Origin: Hyphococcus sp.
GTDB lineage: Bacteria; Pseudomonadota; Alphaproteobacteria; Caulobacterales; Parvularculaceae
Length of the DNA: 64,000 nucleotides
Reading direction: 5' to 3'
Assembly: GCA_021776375.1 (NCBI GenBank)
Contig: JAJFGA010000051.1
Location: forward strand, 1 to 64,000
Part shown: piece after piece, positions 49,843 through 58,991 of the stretch
Layout of the letters: each line of letters opens with the position of its first letter
Position numbering within the stretch: the stretch's first letter is position 1
Program-made: the position numbers and the translations under genes
Notes under the pieces: generated by a model
What the model saw: only the letters and a program-made list of their open reading frames with translations
Told to the model about the DNA's origin: nothing
The model's database searches: none

Positions 49843-50427
49843 ATGAGAATATTTATTGCACCCTTGGCGCTCACCGCTTCCGTTGCTTTTGCGGAGGCTG
49901 GCGCTTATGCGGGGTCTGGCGCGAACGGGTCTGAAGCAGCCCCTCAAGAGGAAACACAAATGACTGACACATTCAAAAAGGTCAGCGATGAATTCTGGGT
50001 CGCACCGCAAATCAGCGTCAATGACATCCAAAAAGCGGCGGCGATGGGCGTCAAGCTGATCATCAACAACCGCCCCGACGGAGAGGCGATCGGTCAGCCC
50101 AAGAGCGCCGACATTGAGGCTGCGGCAACCGCTGCCGGCATTGCCTACATCAATATTCCGGTCGACCGCACCGGCATTTCGCCGAACCACACCGCCGCCT
50201 TTGAGACCGCCATGAACGACGCTGAAGATGGCCCGGTGCTCGCTTTTTGCCGCTCCGGTATGCGCTCTATTCTGGTGCGCTCTTATGCTGAGGCGCGCTT
50301 CGGCAAGCCGGTCGATCTGATCATTTCAGAGGCCGCCGACGCCGGTTACGATATTTCCGGACATGAGCCGGCGATGACGCTATTGCATGACGCCAGCAAG
50401 ACGCCGCGCACCGAGCCGCCGGTATAA
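49843..50427 (+). CDS. TIGR01244-like sulfurtransferase/phosphatase (DUF442)
   Basis: A 194-residue protein; the last 155 residues match the beta-lactamase-hydrolase-like phosphatase family: FWVAPQISVNDIQKAAAMGVKLIINNRPDGE, INIPVDRTGISP and active-site loop VLAFCRSGMRSILV. A signal peptide seems present if translation starts at 49843; a second start at 49960 (after GAGG) would give a cytosolic form. Members fall in sulfur and peroxide handling; no operon partner helps here. Confidence 0.83.
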   Translation: MRIFIAPLALTASVAFAEAGAYAGSGANGSEAAPQEETQMTDTFKKVSDEFWVAPQISVNDIQKAAAMGVKLIINNRPDGEAIGQPKSADIEAAATAAGIAYINIPVDRTGISPNHTAAFETAMNDAEDGPVLAFCRSGMRSILVRSYAEARFGKPVDLIISEAADAGYDISGHEPAMTLLHDASKTPRTEPPV

Positions 50428-50429
50428 CG

Positions 50430-50466
50430 CCAAAGTGCAAAATGAGCTTTTCATTTTGTACTTTGG
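50430..50466. terminator. Hairpin terminator after the DUF442 gene
   Basis: CCAAAGTGCAAAATGA pairs with TCATTTTGTACTTTGG around a short loop, with one mismatch. A second stem CAACGGTCA/TGACCGTTG follows at about 50524-50549. Confidence 0.65.
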
Positions 50467-50579
50467 CAAGGCCGACTGGCCGCCGCGCCTTATGGTGCGA
50501 AAGCCTGCGTGGCGCTTGAACGCCCAACGGTCATTCTTTTTGACCGTTGGTATATTGTAATTTACGGGAACGAGTTGCT

Positions 50580-51011
50580 ATGTTGAGTATCGGCGCCGGA
50601 TTGTTTTTTTTAGTCTCAGCCCTCGGCGGTCAGTCGGCGGATGATGCGCTTACTGCGCCGCCGGTCTTGCGCAAAGCTCCGGTAAAGACATGCACCTGCT
50701 CAGATGCGCGCGAGACCGGCATTATCGTTCTTGAAGGCCTGATTGTTGACGCCGAGGTCACGCTCGCGCCCGACCGGCTCTCCATCAACGACCGCCAGGC
50801 GACGATTATGGATGTCGCAAAATCAAGCGACAACGACAATGACATTAAGGGCCGCACCCGCATCTGGCATACGACAAGCGAAAAAAGCTGCGGCGTTACG
50901 TTTGATTATGGACGAACCTATGAGGTCCCAGTACGTACAACTGATGACGGTGAATTTGAAACCGATCAATGTTTGATCTCGCCGCGCGTTAACATCAGTA
51001 GTGAACAATAA
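50580..51011 (+). CDS. Exported protein of unknown function
   Basis: A 143-residue protein with an N-terminal hydrophobic signal (MLSIGAGLFFLVSALGG). The mature part has the CTCSDARETGIIVLEGLIVDAEV segment, KSCGVTFDYGRTYEVPVRTTDDG and TDQCLISPRV, with four cysteines that could form two disulfides. No family is recognised. ATG 50580 is preferred to an upstream TTG. Its end overlaps the end of the converging gene at 50995. Confidence 0.72.
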   Translation: MLSIGAGLFFLVSALGGQSADDALTAPPVLRKAPVKTCTCSDARETGIIVLEGLIVDAEVTLAPDRLSINDRQATIMDVAKSSDNDNDIKGRTRIWHTTSEKSCGVTFDYGRTYEVPVRTTDDGEFETDQCLISPRVNISSEQ

Positions 51012-51366
51012 TCCGCGCGCTTGATGCGGCGGCGGGAATGACGATGGTCTCCGTCAGTGTCACGCCGCAGCGCAGCGTCGCCAGATCACGTCCATCTGTG
51101 TCCGTCGCCCGCATCTCCTGGCCCTCGCCGCAATCAAGAAAGCTGCCGCGCTCGCGCTCAACAACATAGAGATAGTTCGGCGGGGCGGTGACATATGCAC
51201 GGTCGGTAATGCCCCCGCCCCCCGCGCCAACCACGACACCGCCCGCCGATCCCTCGCGCGGCGCCGGATCGCCATCGGCGGCGGCGAAAGCCGGCGCGCC
51301 AAGGATGAACCAGGCCGCTAAAATTTGGCTGGCCGTCTTAAGCTTTTGTTTACGATCGGGACACAT
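50995..51366 (-). CDS. Exported protein of unknown function
   Basis: A 123-residue protein with signal peptide (ILAAWFILGAPAFA) and a Gly-rich linker (GSAGGVVVGAGGGGITD). Two cysteines (FLDCGEGQEM and LRCGVTLTE) flank a loop. No family is recognised. It is convergent with the preceding gene, overlapping by 17 bases, so both cannot be expressed without some antisense. Confidence 0.65.
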   Translation of the reverse strand: MCPDRKQKLKTASQILAAWFILGAPAFAAADGDPAPREGSAGGVVVGAGGGGITDRAYVTAPPNYLYVVERERGSFLDCGEGQEMRATDTDGRDLATLRCGVTLTETIVIPAAASSARIIVHY

Positions 51367-51680
51367 GGCCGTTTCATCGCAAAAGCCGCGCCGTTGGCCG
51401 CTTTTTGGGCGCGCGCGCCCTATATCGGGAGACGCCGAAGCGCCATATTGGTCGCTGTTGTCGCGCGGAATGCGCGCCCGTCAGGGTTGTTCTTGGTTAA
51501 TGATTATGCCTGGCGCAACGCTATTGGGGCCGCATCGCGCCAGTGTTTTGGCGCATTAGAGGAGGCGGGAACAGGCGGTAACTGTTTTTGATGCTCACGA
51601 GCAGTTTATTTCCTTGTCATCGCCTGAATGGCCATGGTGTAAAGAACATGCTGGTTTTGGTATGGGCCTGCGGAGTTTGA
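51367..51680. other. Intergenic region without a supported gene
   Basis: About 310 bases. Open frames at 51325-51591 on the plus strand lack coding features and overlap the minus-strand gene's leader. It should carry the promoters of the divergent genes. Confidence 0.5.
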
Positions 51681-52613
51681 ATGTCTCTTTTTGACGATTT
51701 TAAAATCGACGGAACCCAGCTGGTCGCCAAGGAAACCGGCGCGCAGATTCCGCTGACGGCGGGCTTTGCCCGCGACGCGTTGCGGATTGCGAGCTTTGTG
51801 TGGTTCATCAATGGCTTGCGCGCCTCGCGCATCGTCAAGGGCCGCGAGCCGCGGGCGCGGATTTCTTTCTACCCGAAAAAGCCGCGTTCCTATTATGCAA
51901 TCTGGCCGGTGTGCCAACTTGCCGATGTTAAGATCGTCGATGACCCGGCTGATGCGGACCTCCATTTTTATTTCGAGGACCGCGAATTCCTGATCGCACC
52001 GCATCCGACGCCGAGCGACAAGCCAGCCTTCAATATCGGTTGCTTCGACATTCGCAAAAGCGTCGTCACGCGGATTTTTGAAGAAACCTTCGGCTACGGA
52101 TTTTCCATTGACCCAACCGCCCATGTGGGGCCGGCGGTTGAAAAATCGGAAGCCAACGGCAAACATGACGGCCGCATCATTCAGTGCCCGATTGATGCGC
52201 CGCGCCATGGCTTTGTCTATCAGCGGCTGGTCGACAACACGTTTAATGGCGACGAACATGTCGATATCCGCACGCCAATTGTCGGCGGTAGTATTCCGAA
52301 TGTGTTTTTAAAACGCCGCACCCGGGATTTGCGGTTTTCCAACGACAATCATCGCGTCGATCTGGTAGAAACCGATGCGTTTTTATCGCCTGACGAGCAG
52401 GAAAAGATTTGCGCCTTCGCGCATGCCATCGCCATGGATTTCGGCGGCCTCGATATTTTGCGCGACCGCAATAACGGCCGCATCTACATTGTCGACGCCA
52501 ACAAAACCGATATGGGCCCGCCAGCGGCAATGCGCGGACCGGACAAACTGCGCGCCATGCGCGGGCTCGCCGACGCTTTCGCGGCGATGGTCGATGACGC
52601 GATTGCGAAATAA
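51681..52613 (+). CDS. Putative ATP-grasp-like protein
   Basis: A 310-residue cytosolic protein. The C-terminal part DFGGLDILRDRNNGRIYIVDANKTDMGPP resembles the metal- and ATP-binding end of ATP-grasp ligases, and RHGFVYQRLVDNTFNGDEHVDIRTPIVG in the middle fits such a fold, but the N-terminal glycine loop is unclear. The region HFYFEDREFLIAPHP before it is unfamiliar. GGAG precedes the ATG. It is cotranscribed with an MBL hydrolase and a second ATP-grasp-like protein, which suggests a shared pathway. The exact reaction is unknown. Confidence 0.68.
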   Translation: MSLFDDFKIDGTQLVAKETGAQIPLTAGFARDALRIASFVWFINGLRASRIVKGREPRARISFYPKKPRSYYAIWPVCQLADVKIVDDPADADLHFYFEDREFLIAPHPTPSDKPAFNIGCFDIRKSVVTRIFEETFGYGFSIDPTAHVGPAVEKSEANGKHDGRIIQCPIDAPRHGFVYQRLVDNTFNGDEHVDIRTPIVGGSIPNVFLKRRTRDLRFSNDNHRVDLVETDAFLSPDEQEKICAFAHAIAMDFGGLDILRDRNNGRIYIVDANKTDMGPPAAMRGPDKLRAMRGLADAFAAMVDDAIAK

Positions 52614-52661
52614 CGCGAACACACACCGCAACGCCAACCGCTAACACGCAAGGTCCCGATT

Positions 52662-53564
52662 TTGGCCGGCATTCCCTTCGTTAAAGATATCGACTTCACC
52701 CCCGGCGCGCCCGACCGGGTCCATCCCGGCGTGCGGCGGGTAATCGCAAACAATCCCGGCCCCTACACCTATACCGGCAGCGGCGCCTACATAATCGGGC
52801 GCGGCGAGGTTGCGGTGATTGATCCGGGACCGGACGATCCGACGCATCTGGATGCGCTGTTGCGCGCGACGACGGGTGAAACGGTCAGCCATATCCTCAT
52901 CACGCACACCCATTCAGACCATTGCGGGCTGGCGCGCGCATTCGCTGCGCGCACCGGCGCGCCAATCCTCGCTTTCGGCCCGCATCCGGTTGGCGACAAG
53001 CAAGATGACGCCCCCGCCCTTGATGAAGGGGCGGACTATTCCTTCGCGCCCGATATTTTACTCCGCGACGGCGATCTTATCGAAGGGTCGGGCTGGAAAA
53101 TTGAAGCGGTCTGGACGCCCGGACACCTCTCGAACCATCTTTGCTTCGCGTTGCCGGCGGAAAATGCGCTGTTCACCGGCGATCATATGATGGGGTGGGC
53201 GACCACCGTCGTGGCGCCACCCGATGGCGATATGACAGCCTATATTGAGAGCCTGGAAAAATTGCTCACGCGCGATGATGCGATCTATTTTCCGACCCAT
53301 GGCGCGCCAATTGAAACTCCGCATCGTTTCGTGCGCGCGGTCAGAACCCACCGGCTGATGCGCGACGCGCAAATTGTTGAACAGCTCAAAAAAGGCCGCA
53401 GCGGCATCAAAGAGATCGTTACGGCGATGTATGCCGATATCGACCCTCGGCTGCATGGCGCCGCGGCGCTCAACGTCCTCGCCCATCTCATCCGGCTTGT
53501 CCGTAACGAGACAGTGCGCTGCGAGGGTGAACCCGGGATGAAATCAATATACACGCTGCGTTAA
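52662..53564 (+). CDS. MBL-fold hydrolase (LACTB2-like)
   Basis: A 300-residue metallo-beta-lactamase-fold protein starting at TTG 52662. The zinc motif ITHTHSDHCGLA (HxHxDH), later TPGHLSNHLCF, FTGDHMMGW and FPTHGAP carry the remaining ligands. The C-terminal winged-helix-like region (HGAAALNVLAHLIRLVRNETV) matches LACTB2 and related enzymes that act as ribonucleases or hydrolases. It is placed between two ATP-grasp-like genes in a tight run. Confidence 0.9.
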   Translation: MAGIPFVKDIDFTPGAPDRVHPGVRRVIANNPGPYTYTGSGAYIIGRGEVAVIDPGPDDPTHLDALLRATTGETVSHILITHTHSDHCGLARAFAARTGAPILAFGPHPVGDKQDDAPALDEGADYSFAPDILLRDGDLIEGSGWKIEAVWTPGHLSNHLCFALPAENALFTGDHMMGWATTVVAPPDGDMTAYIESLEKLLTRDDAIYFPTHGAPIETPHRFVRAVRTHRLMRDAQIVEQLKKGRSGIKEIVTAMYADIDPRLHGAAALNVLAHLIRLVRNETVRCEGEPGMKSIYTLR

Positions 53565-53590
53565 ACCAGCCGCGCTGTCCGGAGCTCCCT

Positions 53591-54463
53591 ATGAAAGTCG
53601 CCTATCTCGCCTCGCAAACAACCCTGCCCAGCGCGTTGGACCGACGCACCGACGCCTATGAACATGACGCAATGATGGATTGCCTATGCTCGGCGTTTGA
53701 ACCCAAAGGCGCGCGGGTTGACGATATCGCCTGGGACGACCGCGATACCGATTGGAAAACTTATGACGCGGCGATCATTGGCACGACCTGGGACTATTGG
53801 GATCGGCATGAGGAATTCCTGAATACGCTTCAAACCATTGCCGATGCAACGCAGCTGTTTAACTCCACCGCAATGGTCCAGTGGAACAGTCACAAAAGCT
53901 ACCTCCGCGATCTTGGCGCAAAAGACGTCAAATTGATCCCGACCTTGTGGCTTGAGAACGCCAATGTGGATGCGGCCGCCGCCGCTTTTGATGCGCTTGA
54001 TGCGGACGATGTTGTCTTCAAACGTCAGGTCGGCGCCAGCGCAAGAGGACAGCACCGCATCCGCCGCGGCAATCCGATCCCCGCCATGAGCGAGCCAATG
54101 ATGGCCCAGCCGTTTCTTCACACCATTCAAAGCGAAGGTGAGTTTAGTTTTATCTTTGTCGACGGCGCCTTTTCCCATGCGTTGATGAAACGCGCCGCTG
54201 ACGGGGATTACAGAATTCAATCGGAATATGGCGGCATAGAGGTCGCCATCACGCCGTCGCCAAAAGATATCGCCACAGCGATAAGCGCGCTCTTAGCCGC
54301 GCCGGGCGAAACGCCGCTTTATGCGCGCGTCGATATGCTGCGCGGCGAAACTGGCGATTTGCTCCTCATGGAACTGGAACTGGTGGAGCCGTTTCTCTAT
54401 CCGTTGCAAGGTCCAGAACTCGGCGATCGGCTCTATCAGGCGGTCAAACGCAGACTCGGATAA
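53591..54463 (+). CDS. ATP-grasp-like ligase
   Basis: A 290-residue protein resembling the prokaryotic glutathione synthetase ATP-grasp family: MKVAYLASQTTLP then AAIIGTTWDYWDRHEEFLNTL, QWNSHKSYLRDL, VVFKRQVGASARGQHRI (ATP-binding Lys and Gly-rich loop) and a C-terminal DLLLMELELVEPFLYP with metal-binding Glu residues. Such enzymes join a carboxylate to an amine or thiol. It follows the MBL gene by about 25 bases. Confidence 0.82.
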   Translation: MKVAYLASQTTLPSALDRRTDAYEHDAMMDCLCSAFEPKGARVDDIAWDDRDTDWKTYDAAIIGTTWDYWDRHEEFLNTLQTIADATQLFNSTAMVQWNSHKSYLRDLGAKDVKLIPTLWLENANVDAAAAAFDALDADDVVFKRQVGASARGQHRIRRGNPIPAMSEPMMAQPFLHTIQSEGEFSFIFVDGAFSHALMKRAADGDYRIQSEYGGIEVAITPSPKDIATAISALLAAPGETPLYARVDMLRGETGDLLLMELELVEPFLYPLQGPELGDRLYQAVKRRLG

Positions 54464-54483
54464 ACCTGATTTACTCATCACTA

Positions 54484-54606
54484 GCGCCGGGAGAAAAAGT
54501 GGAAACCGGTTTTTCGCCCCCCCGACCGCGAAGGCGGTCAGATCATAGTTGGCGCGCCTTCGCGCGCGGGCCGGCGCGCAATAAACAATCTAGATCATCG
54601 GGTGAT
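54484..54606. repeat. Alphaproteobacterial intergenic repeat-like segment
   Basis: GAAAAA-GTGGAAACCGG-TTTTTC forms an arm, followed by a GC-rich palindromic stretch and CAATCTAGATCATCGG. The GTGGAAACCGGTTTT and ATCTAGA..ATC pieces are recalled from dispersed intergenic repeats in other Alphaproteobacteria; no second copy was found in this window, so the call is tentative. Confidence 0.4.
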
Positions 54607-54627
54607 TAACAAAAGTCACGCGATGGT

Positions 54628-55149
54628 CTAGGCGGCCTCGAGCAACATCCGCCGCGCTTCGGCGATCAGCCGGCGCTGCATATCTGTTGGCGGGGCTTCA
54701 ATTTCCGCCGCGCGGTCGAGCATGTCGATGAGCGATTGCTTTTCCGCTGGCGTGCACACCTCCATGACCGGCGCCAAAATCTTGCGCACTGAATTGCCAG
54801 CGTCGTGAATTTGACCGACGGCCATCCGCGCAAACGCATAAAGTCCTTCGGCGGTTTCTTCGTCCGCATCGAAGCCGGCGCGCATATCCGCGACCATCGC
54901 ATGATGTTGGCGCTCAGTAACGGCGCCGTCATAGGCCATGACCTGATAGATCATCACCGCCGCGGCCTCGCGCGGGTCGGAGAGGTTTTCAATCAACCGT
55001 TGGTCGATTTTCCGGTTCCACTTGCCGCTGCGAATAACACCCTTCACATCGCGGATGGCCTCGCGGCCTTCACCCGCTGCGTTAACGAAATAGGTAAACG
55101 CCCAGAAGGCCGCCGCAGCGGCGCCTAAAACAGCGAGAATGATGTGCAT
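54628..55149 (-). CDS. TerB-like domain protein, membrane-anchored
   Basis: A 173-residue protein with an N-terminal membrane helix (LAVLGAAAAAFWAFTYFV) and a helical domain AAAVMIYQVMAYDGAVTERQHHAMVADMRAGFDADEETAEGLYAFAR, which resembles tellurite-resistance TerB domains (paired YDG...E repeats). TerB-like domains bind metal and act in membrane-linked stress complexes. AAGGAG lies before the ATG. It is divergent from the metalloprotease gene. Confidence 0.7.
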   Translation of the reverse strand: MHIILAVLGAAAAAFWAFTYFVNAAGEGREAIRDVKGVIRSGKWNRKIDQRLIENLSDPREAAAVMIYQVMAYDGAVTERQHHAMVADMRAGFDADEETAEGLYAFARMAVGQIHDAGNSVRKILAPVMEVCTPAEKQSLIDMLDRAAEIEAPPTDMQRRLIAEARRMLLEAA

Positions 55150-55311
55150 GGCCAGGCTCCTTTGAAGCGAACTCTAAACACTGTTTGCGGTTATTGCGAA
55201 GCAAAAGCATGGGCTTGTCTTAAACACCACAAAAGCCTTCAGGCGGTGATTTGTCGATCTTGCATGGCTCGGATAGGGTTTGCAAAACAGATTAAGTATC
55301 AGGGGGAGATT

Positions 55312-57144
55312 ATGAGAAAATTGCTAACCGTGCTGGCGTTTTTGTTAAGCGCGATCACATCCAGCTCGGCGCTGGCGGAAAACACATCCTGTACTACGCT
55401 GCCTTTTGCATCCGAGATGCCGGACTATTTCGCGCCCTGTTACAAATGGGACGGCAGCCCTCGGGACGCCTATCTTCTCTACCCCCAAAGCTGGGGCGCG
55501 GAGCCTAGCGCCGCCCAACAGAACGATCTGCGTACGGTCAAACGCGCCTTTGCGGACATTAAAAGTTTCTACCGCCGCTATGCGGAGCTGCCGGTTCCGT
55601 TTGTGTTTTATGTAACTGACTCTCCAGCGCCGAGGCGCGCGGACGATCCGACATTCGTCGCCGACTTCGAAGCCTTTCAGGACCCGCATATCTCGCGGCG
55701 CTTTCCCGATGCCTGCTGGATATCAACCACCGGCCTCGGGCTTTCCTCCCCGGCGGAAAAACTCAAATTCATCATCGCCCATGAGGTCGGCCATTGCCTG
55801 ATCGAGACTTATGCCGGCGTCCAACTACAAGACAATGAGGATGTGTGGTTTGAAGGCGTCGCCGAATTTATCGCCAACCAGATCTATCTCTCGGCAGATT
55901 ATGAAAACCTATACGCATCCAACTATGTCATCACCGACAACGTGTTCGACACACCTTATTTCAATGTTTTGTTTTTTCAGCACTACGCCAACCAGCGCGG
56001 CGGCGCGCGCGCGATGTTGGACCTCGGCAAACTGTTGGCCGCGCATCCAGACAAGTTGGATTTTCACCCGGTCCTGAACGGCCTGTCCGATATCGAAACT
56101 CTGTGGCACGACTTCGCCAAGGCCCTTGTCGACAACACGATTGCCGACCGCGCCGGCGGGCGCAGCGACGGAACCATGGCGCGCGGCGCCGTGGCGACAT
56201 TGGCGGAAGATCTGGAGCTGACGCCATCGTCGGAAGACGGAACGCTTTCGATGGAAGAAAACAACACCTTCGCCGGCTACCCGCAGCACATCAAACTGGC
56301 GCCGAAAGGCGTCTACCGCATCGACATGCCGCAAAGCTCGTCAACAAATTTGCGCGCATCGGTGAAAAATGGCGGCAGCTGGCGCGCCTTTACCGAACCG
56401 CTCGACATCACCACCGGCTGCGAGGATGGCGACGCACAGGAATTATTGATGCTCATCAGCACCACAAGCGCAGAGTTAAATTTTCCGACCTTGTCGTTTT
56501 CCTATACCGCCGGCGAAAATGAAGAATGCGAGGAAGAAGAGGAGGTCGCAGAGGGGTGCGCCTGCACAACTCAGGTCGATCAATGCGTCATCGGCCGCTG
56601 GACCATGGCGCCGGGCCAACGCACCGGCTTTTTGAGTGGCGGCGGAGAAACCCTCGACATTGCGCAAATGATGTCGGGCTCAGGCTCGGCCAGGCGTGGC
56701 GATAAGTCCATCGAATGGGACACTATCAGCCGCGAGGTCAACGGCGTGCTGGAATTTTCCCGGCCCAACAACGCCAATGGCGCCTTCTCCGAGCGCGGAG
56801 AGCGGCGTTTTCGTCATGAGTATGGCCGCGGCGAATCCATGACGGGGACGGTTAAAGACGCCCAGTCTCAAACCATGGAGGCGAATTTTTGCGCCGACCG
56901 CACAACCGGCGAGCTTTGCTTTTTCAACATCGAGAGTAATTACACCGAGTATTTGTTTCAGGTCGCAATGGAGTTCGGCATTGTGATGGACAGGCGCACA
57001 CCGCCGCCCGAAGCATTGCGCCCCGAAACGGCGCCGGTCGGTCTCAGCTATACGTGCACGGCGGATGCGCTCAGCTATACGCTGAACGTCAATAGCGGCG
57101 GCGGCTCGGGCGAGATCACCTGGTCGATGACCCGGGACGATTAG
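55312..57144 (+). CDS. Secreted gluzincin-like metalloprotease
   Basis: A 610-residue exported protein with signal peptide ending SSALAE. The zinc motif HEVGH gives H157, E158 and H161, and the downstream WFEGVAEF supplies a likely third ligand Glu181, the pattern of gluzincin peptidases. The remaining two-thirds are beta-rich with an acidic stretch (ENEECEEEEEVAEGCACTT) and several cysteines, of unknown role. AGGGGGAGA precedes ATG 55312; the longer frame overlaps the promoter of the TerB-like gene. The substrate is unknown; location is periplasmic or extracellular. Confidence 0.83.
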   Translation: MRKLLTVLAFLLSAITSSSALAENTSCTTLPFASEMPDYFAPCYKWDGSPRDAYLLYPQSWGAEPSAAQQNDLRTVKRAFADIKSFYRRYAELPVPFVFYVTDSPAPRRADDPTFVADFEAFQDPHISRRFPDACWISTTGLGLSSPAEKLKFIIAHEVGHCLIETYAGVQLQDNEDVWFEGVAEFIANQIYLSADYENLYASNYVITDNVFDTPYFNVLFFQHYANQRGGARAMLDLGKLLAAHPDKLDFHPVLNGLSDIETLWHDFAKALVDNTIADRAGGRSDGTMARGAVATLAEDLELTPSSEDGTLSMEENNTFAGYPQHIKLAPKGVYRIDMPQSSSTNLRASVKNGGSWRAFTEPLDITTGCEDGDAQELLMLISTTSAELNFPTLSFSYTAGENEECEEEEEVAEGCACTTQVDQCVIGRWTMAPGQRTGFLSGGGETLDIAQMMSGSGSARRGDKSIEWDTISREVNGVLEFSRPNNANGAFSERGERRFRHEYGRGESMTGTVKDAQSQTMEANFCADRTTGELCFFNIESNYTEYLFQVAMEFGIVMDRRTPPPEALRPETAPVGLSYTCTADALSYTLNVNSGGGSGEITWSMTRDD

Positions 57145-57187
57145 GGCGGGCAAGAAGCCGCATCGCGTCTTTAACGCCATCATCTAC

Positions 57188-57303
57188 CCTCATCCTGAGG
57201 AGCCTTTGCGAAGCGAAGGCGTCTCGAAGGATAAGATGCGAAGCGCAGCGTATGTAGCCGATCCTTCGCGAGGCGAACCTTCGGTTCGCTCCTCGCGATG
57301 AGG
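57188..57303. repeat. Interspersed palindromic element (CCTCATCCTGAGG type)
   Basis: CCTCATCCTGAGGAG at the left and CTCCTCGCGATGAGG at the right form the outer arms, with inner GCGAAGCGAAGGC and CTTCGCGAGGCGAAC palindromes. It lies between the metalloprotease and ridA genes, whose 3' ends converge. This class is common in alphaproteobacterial intergenic DNA. Confidence 0.75.
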
Positions 57304-57309
57304 AAGTAG

Positions 57310-57711
57310 TTAAGGATCGCCCTTTTCCACCGCCGTCAGGTTCATGGTGACGAGGGCGCCGGGTTTGGGCAACGCCGTTACCGCGATCGCTGTGCGCGCC
57401 GGGCGATGCTCCCCCATTGCCGCTGCGTAAGCGGTGTTCATCGCTTTAAAATTCGACATGTCGGTGAGGAAAACATTGACATGCAGAATATGCGCAAGGT
57501 CAGAGTTGACCGTTGCGAGCATGCTCGCAAAGGACTTGATGATTTGTGTTGTTTGGCTCGCCACATCATCGCTGACAAGGTTTTGCGTCGACGGATCAAC
57601 GCCCGCCGTTGCGCTGATCGCAATGAAACCGTTAGTTTTGGCAATGTGGCTGTAAGGCCCGATCGGCGCCATCACATCCAGCGGCGTGAAGGTTTCAACT
57701 TTGGGTGGCAC
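57310..57711 (-). CDS. RidA-family protein
   Basis: A 133-residue member of the YjgF/YER057c/UK114 family: APIGPYSHIAKTNGFIAISATAGVDPSTQ at the N-terminus, LAHILHVNVFLTDMSNFKAMNTAYAAAM, and the C-terminal HRPARTAIAVTALPKPGALVTMNLTAV with the conserved Arg. RidA hydrolyses reactive enamines and imines from PLP enzymes. It starts with GTG 57711 after AAGGG. Its position beside pdxH (two genes away) is suggestive only. Confidence 0.9.
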   Translation of the reverse strand: MPPKVETFTPLDVMAPIGPYSHIAKTNGFIAISATAGVDPSTQNLVSDDVASQTTQIIKSFASMLATVNSDLAHILHVNVFLTDMSNFKAMNTAYAAAMGEHRPARTAIAVTALPKPGALVTMNLTAVEKGDP

Positions 57712-57923
57712 GGCTGCCCTTTACGTGAAATTAGTTAGTATTTTTCTAAACACAGATTCGATGAAAATAGTAGTCATGTGTGCAGATTATGCATTAAAAC
57801 TAGCATTCACATCACGACGAAACGTAATATTTTTTTAGAGGCACAAGCAAGTTGCTACACCCCTAACAATCAAGACATCATAACAGTTGCCCGCAAATAC
57901 AAGGCCCTTGAAGTTTATTGAAA

Positions 57924-58991
57924 ATGGCTGCCGCTCAGAGAGATTTGATATTACTAGGCGCTGGCGCCTCCGTAGAGGCGGGGATGCCAACCGCAATTCA
58001 AGCACCGGATGTTTTGAGGCAGGCTATGGTAGATAATGAAGGGTTTGAAGAACACATAAAGACTTTAGATTATGTTTTAAATAGATTGAAAACCGCCAAT
58101 CGATCTCCAGATATTGAGCAAGTCTTTCGTAGCTTAGATGCCCTTAATAACGCAAAGGAACAAGACATCGCCCCCTTTGTGAAAGAATGGGACACGGATC
58201 TTGTTGATACTTTCTGTGGAACAAAAAACCCTGTGCACAAAACTGGATTCCTAGCTAAACCACCCAGCCAACCAACATATACAAAGTACCAACTTCTAAA
58301 AGATGATTTGCTTACTGTGTTTGACTTTTTGAGTTGGCCCAAAATGGCGAACGTCCAACCTTTGGCGTATCTACAACCGCTAATTCGTTATGCCAAAGAA
58401 CAAAAAGTATGTGTGGCTACATTGAATTATGATCCCTTCGTTGAAAGGGCGGCTGAGATAATTAATATTAAGGCCTGTACTGGAATTGAATCCTGGCAAA
58501 CAAGTAAGAAGCTCACATGGGATACCCAAAGCTTCAACTTGATCAAACTGCATGGATCGTTTGAGTGGTGGCTTGAGTCCGGGATATGGCACTACAATGA
58601 TACATTTTGCAGCAATCATCCAAACCGCTCATCCATGTCAGCTTGTCGACAACTTTTATTTGGTCAGAATGCTAAATTAGACCCCTACGGCCCATTTCTC
58701 GAACTATATATATCATTCAAGGCTGCTTTAAAAAAGGCAGATAGGATCAGTATAATTGGGTTTTCATTAAAAGACGATCACATCACTGAATGCTTATATC
58801 AGTGGTTATTGGATAGCCCACTAAATACAATTAGAATTGCAAACGGACCTGATTTCAAACAAATAGAGGTGCCGGCAAGGATAAGAGAGAATTCATACTC
58901 TCAAGAACTTCTAGGCCGTTCTGAAATCCACCCATATTTTGCTAGCGAGGCTATTTCAAAATGGTTTTGTTCTAGTGGAACAACAGCCTAG
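57924..58991 (+). CDS. Stand-alone SIR2-like protein, candidate defence gene
   Basis: A 355-residue protein. The N-terminus ILLGAGASVEAGMPTA is the SIR2 NAD-binding motif (GAGAS...AGxPT); ATLNYDPFVERAAE, LIKLHGSFEWW and SIIGFSLKDDHI match the remaining SIR2-like (SIR2_2) core. No second domain is visible. Many antiphage systems use such NAD-degrading SIR2 domains; here no partner gene (HerA, ThsB, pAgo) is seen. AT content and codon use differ from all neighbours and the gene lies in an AT-rich island with about 210 AT-rich bases before it. ATG 57924 is chosen over TTG 57918. Confidence 0.82.
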   Translation: MAAAQRDLILLGAGASVEAGMPTAIQAPDVLRQAMVDNEGFEEHIKTLDYVLNRLKTANRSPDIEQVFRSLDALNNAKEQDIAPFVKEWDTDLVDTFCGTKNPVHKTGFLAKPPSQPTYTKYQLLKDDLLTVFDFLSWPKMANVQPLAYLQPLIRYAKEQKVCVATLNYDPFVERAAEIINIKACTGIESWQTSKKLTWDTQSFNLIKLHGSFEWWLESGIWHYNDTFCSNHPNRSSMSACRQLLFGQNAKLDPYGPFLELYISFKAALKKADRISIIGFSLKDDHITECLYQWLLDSPLNTIRIANGPDFKQIEVPARIRENSYSQELLGRSEIHPYFASEAISKWFCSSGTTA

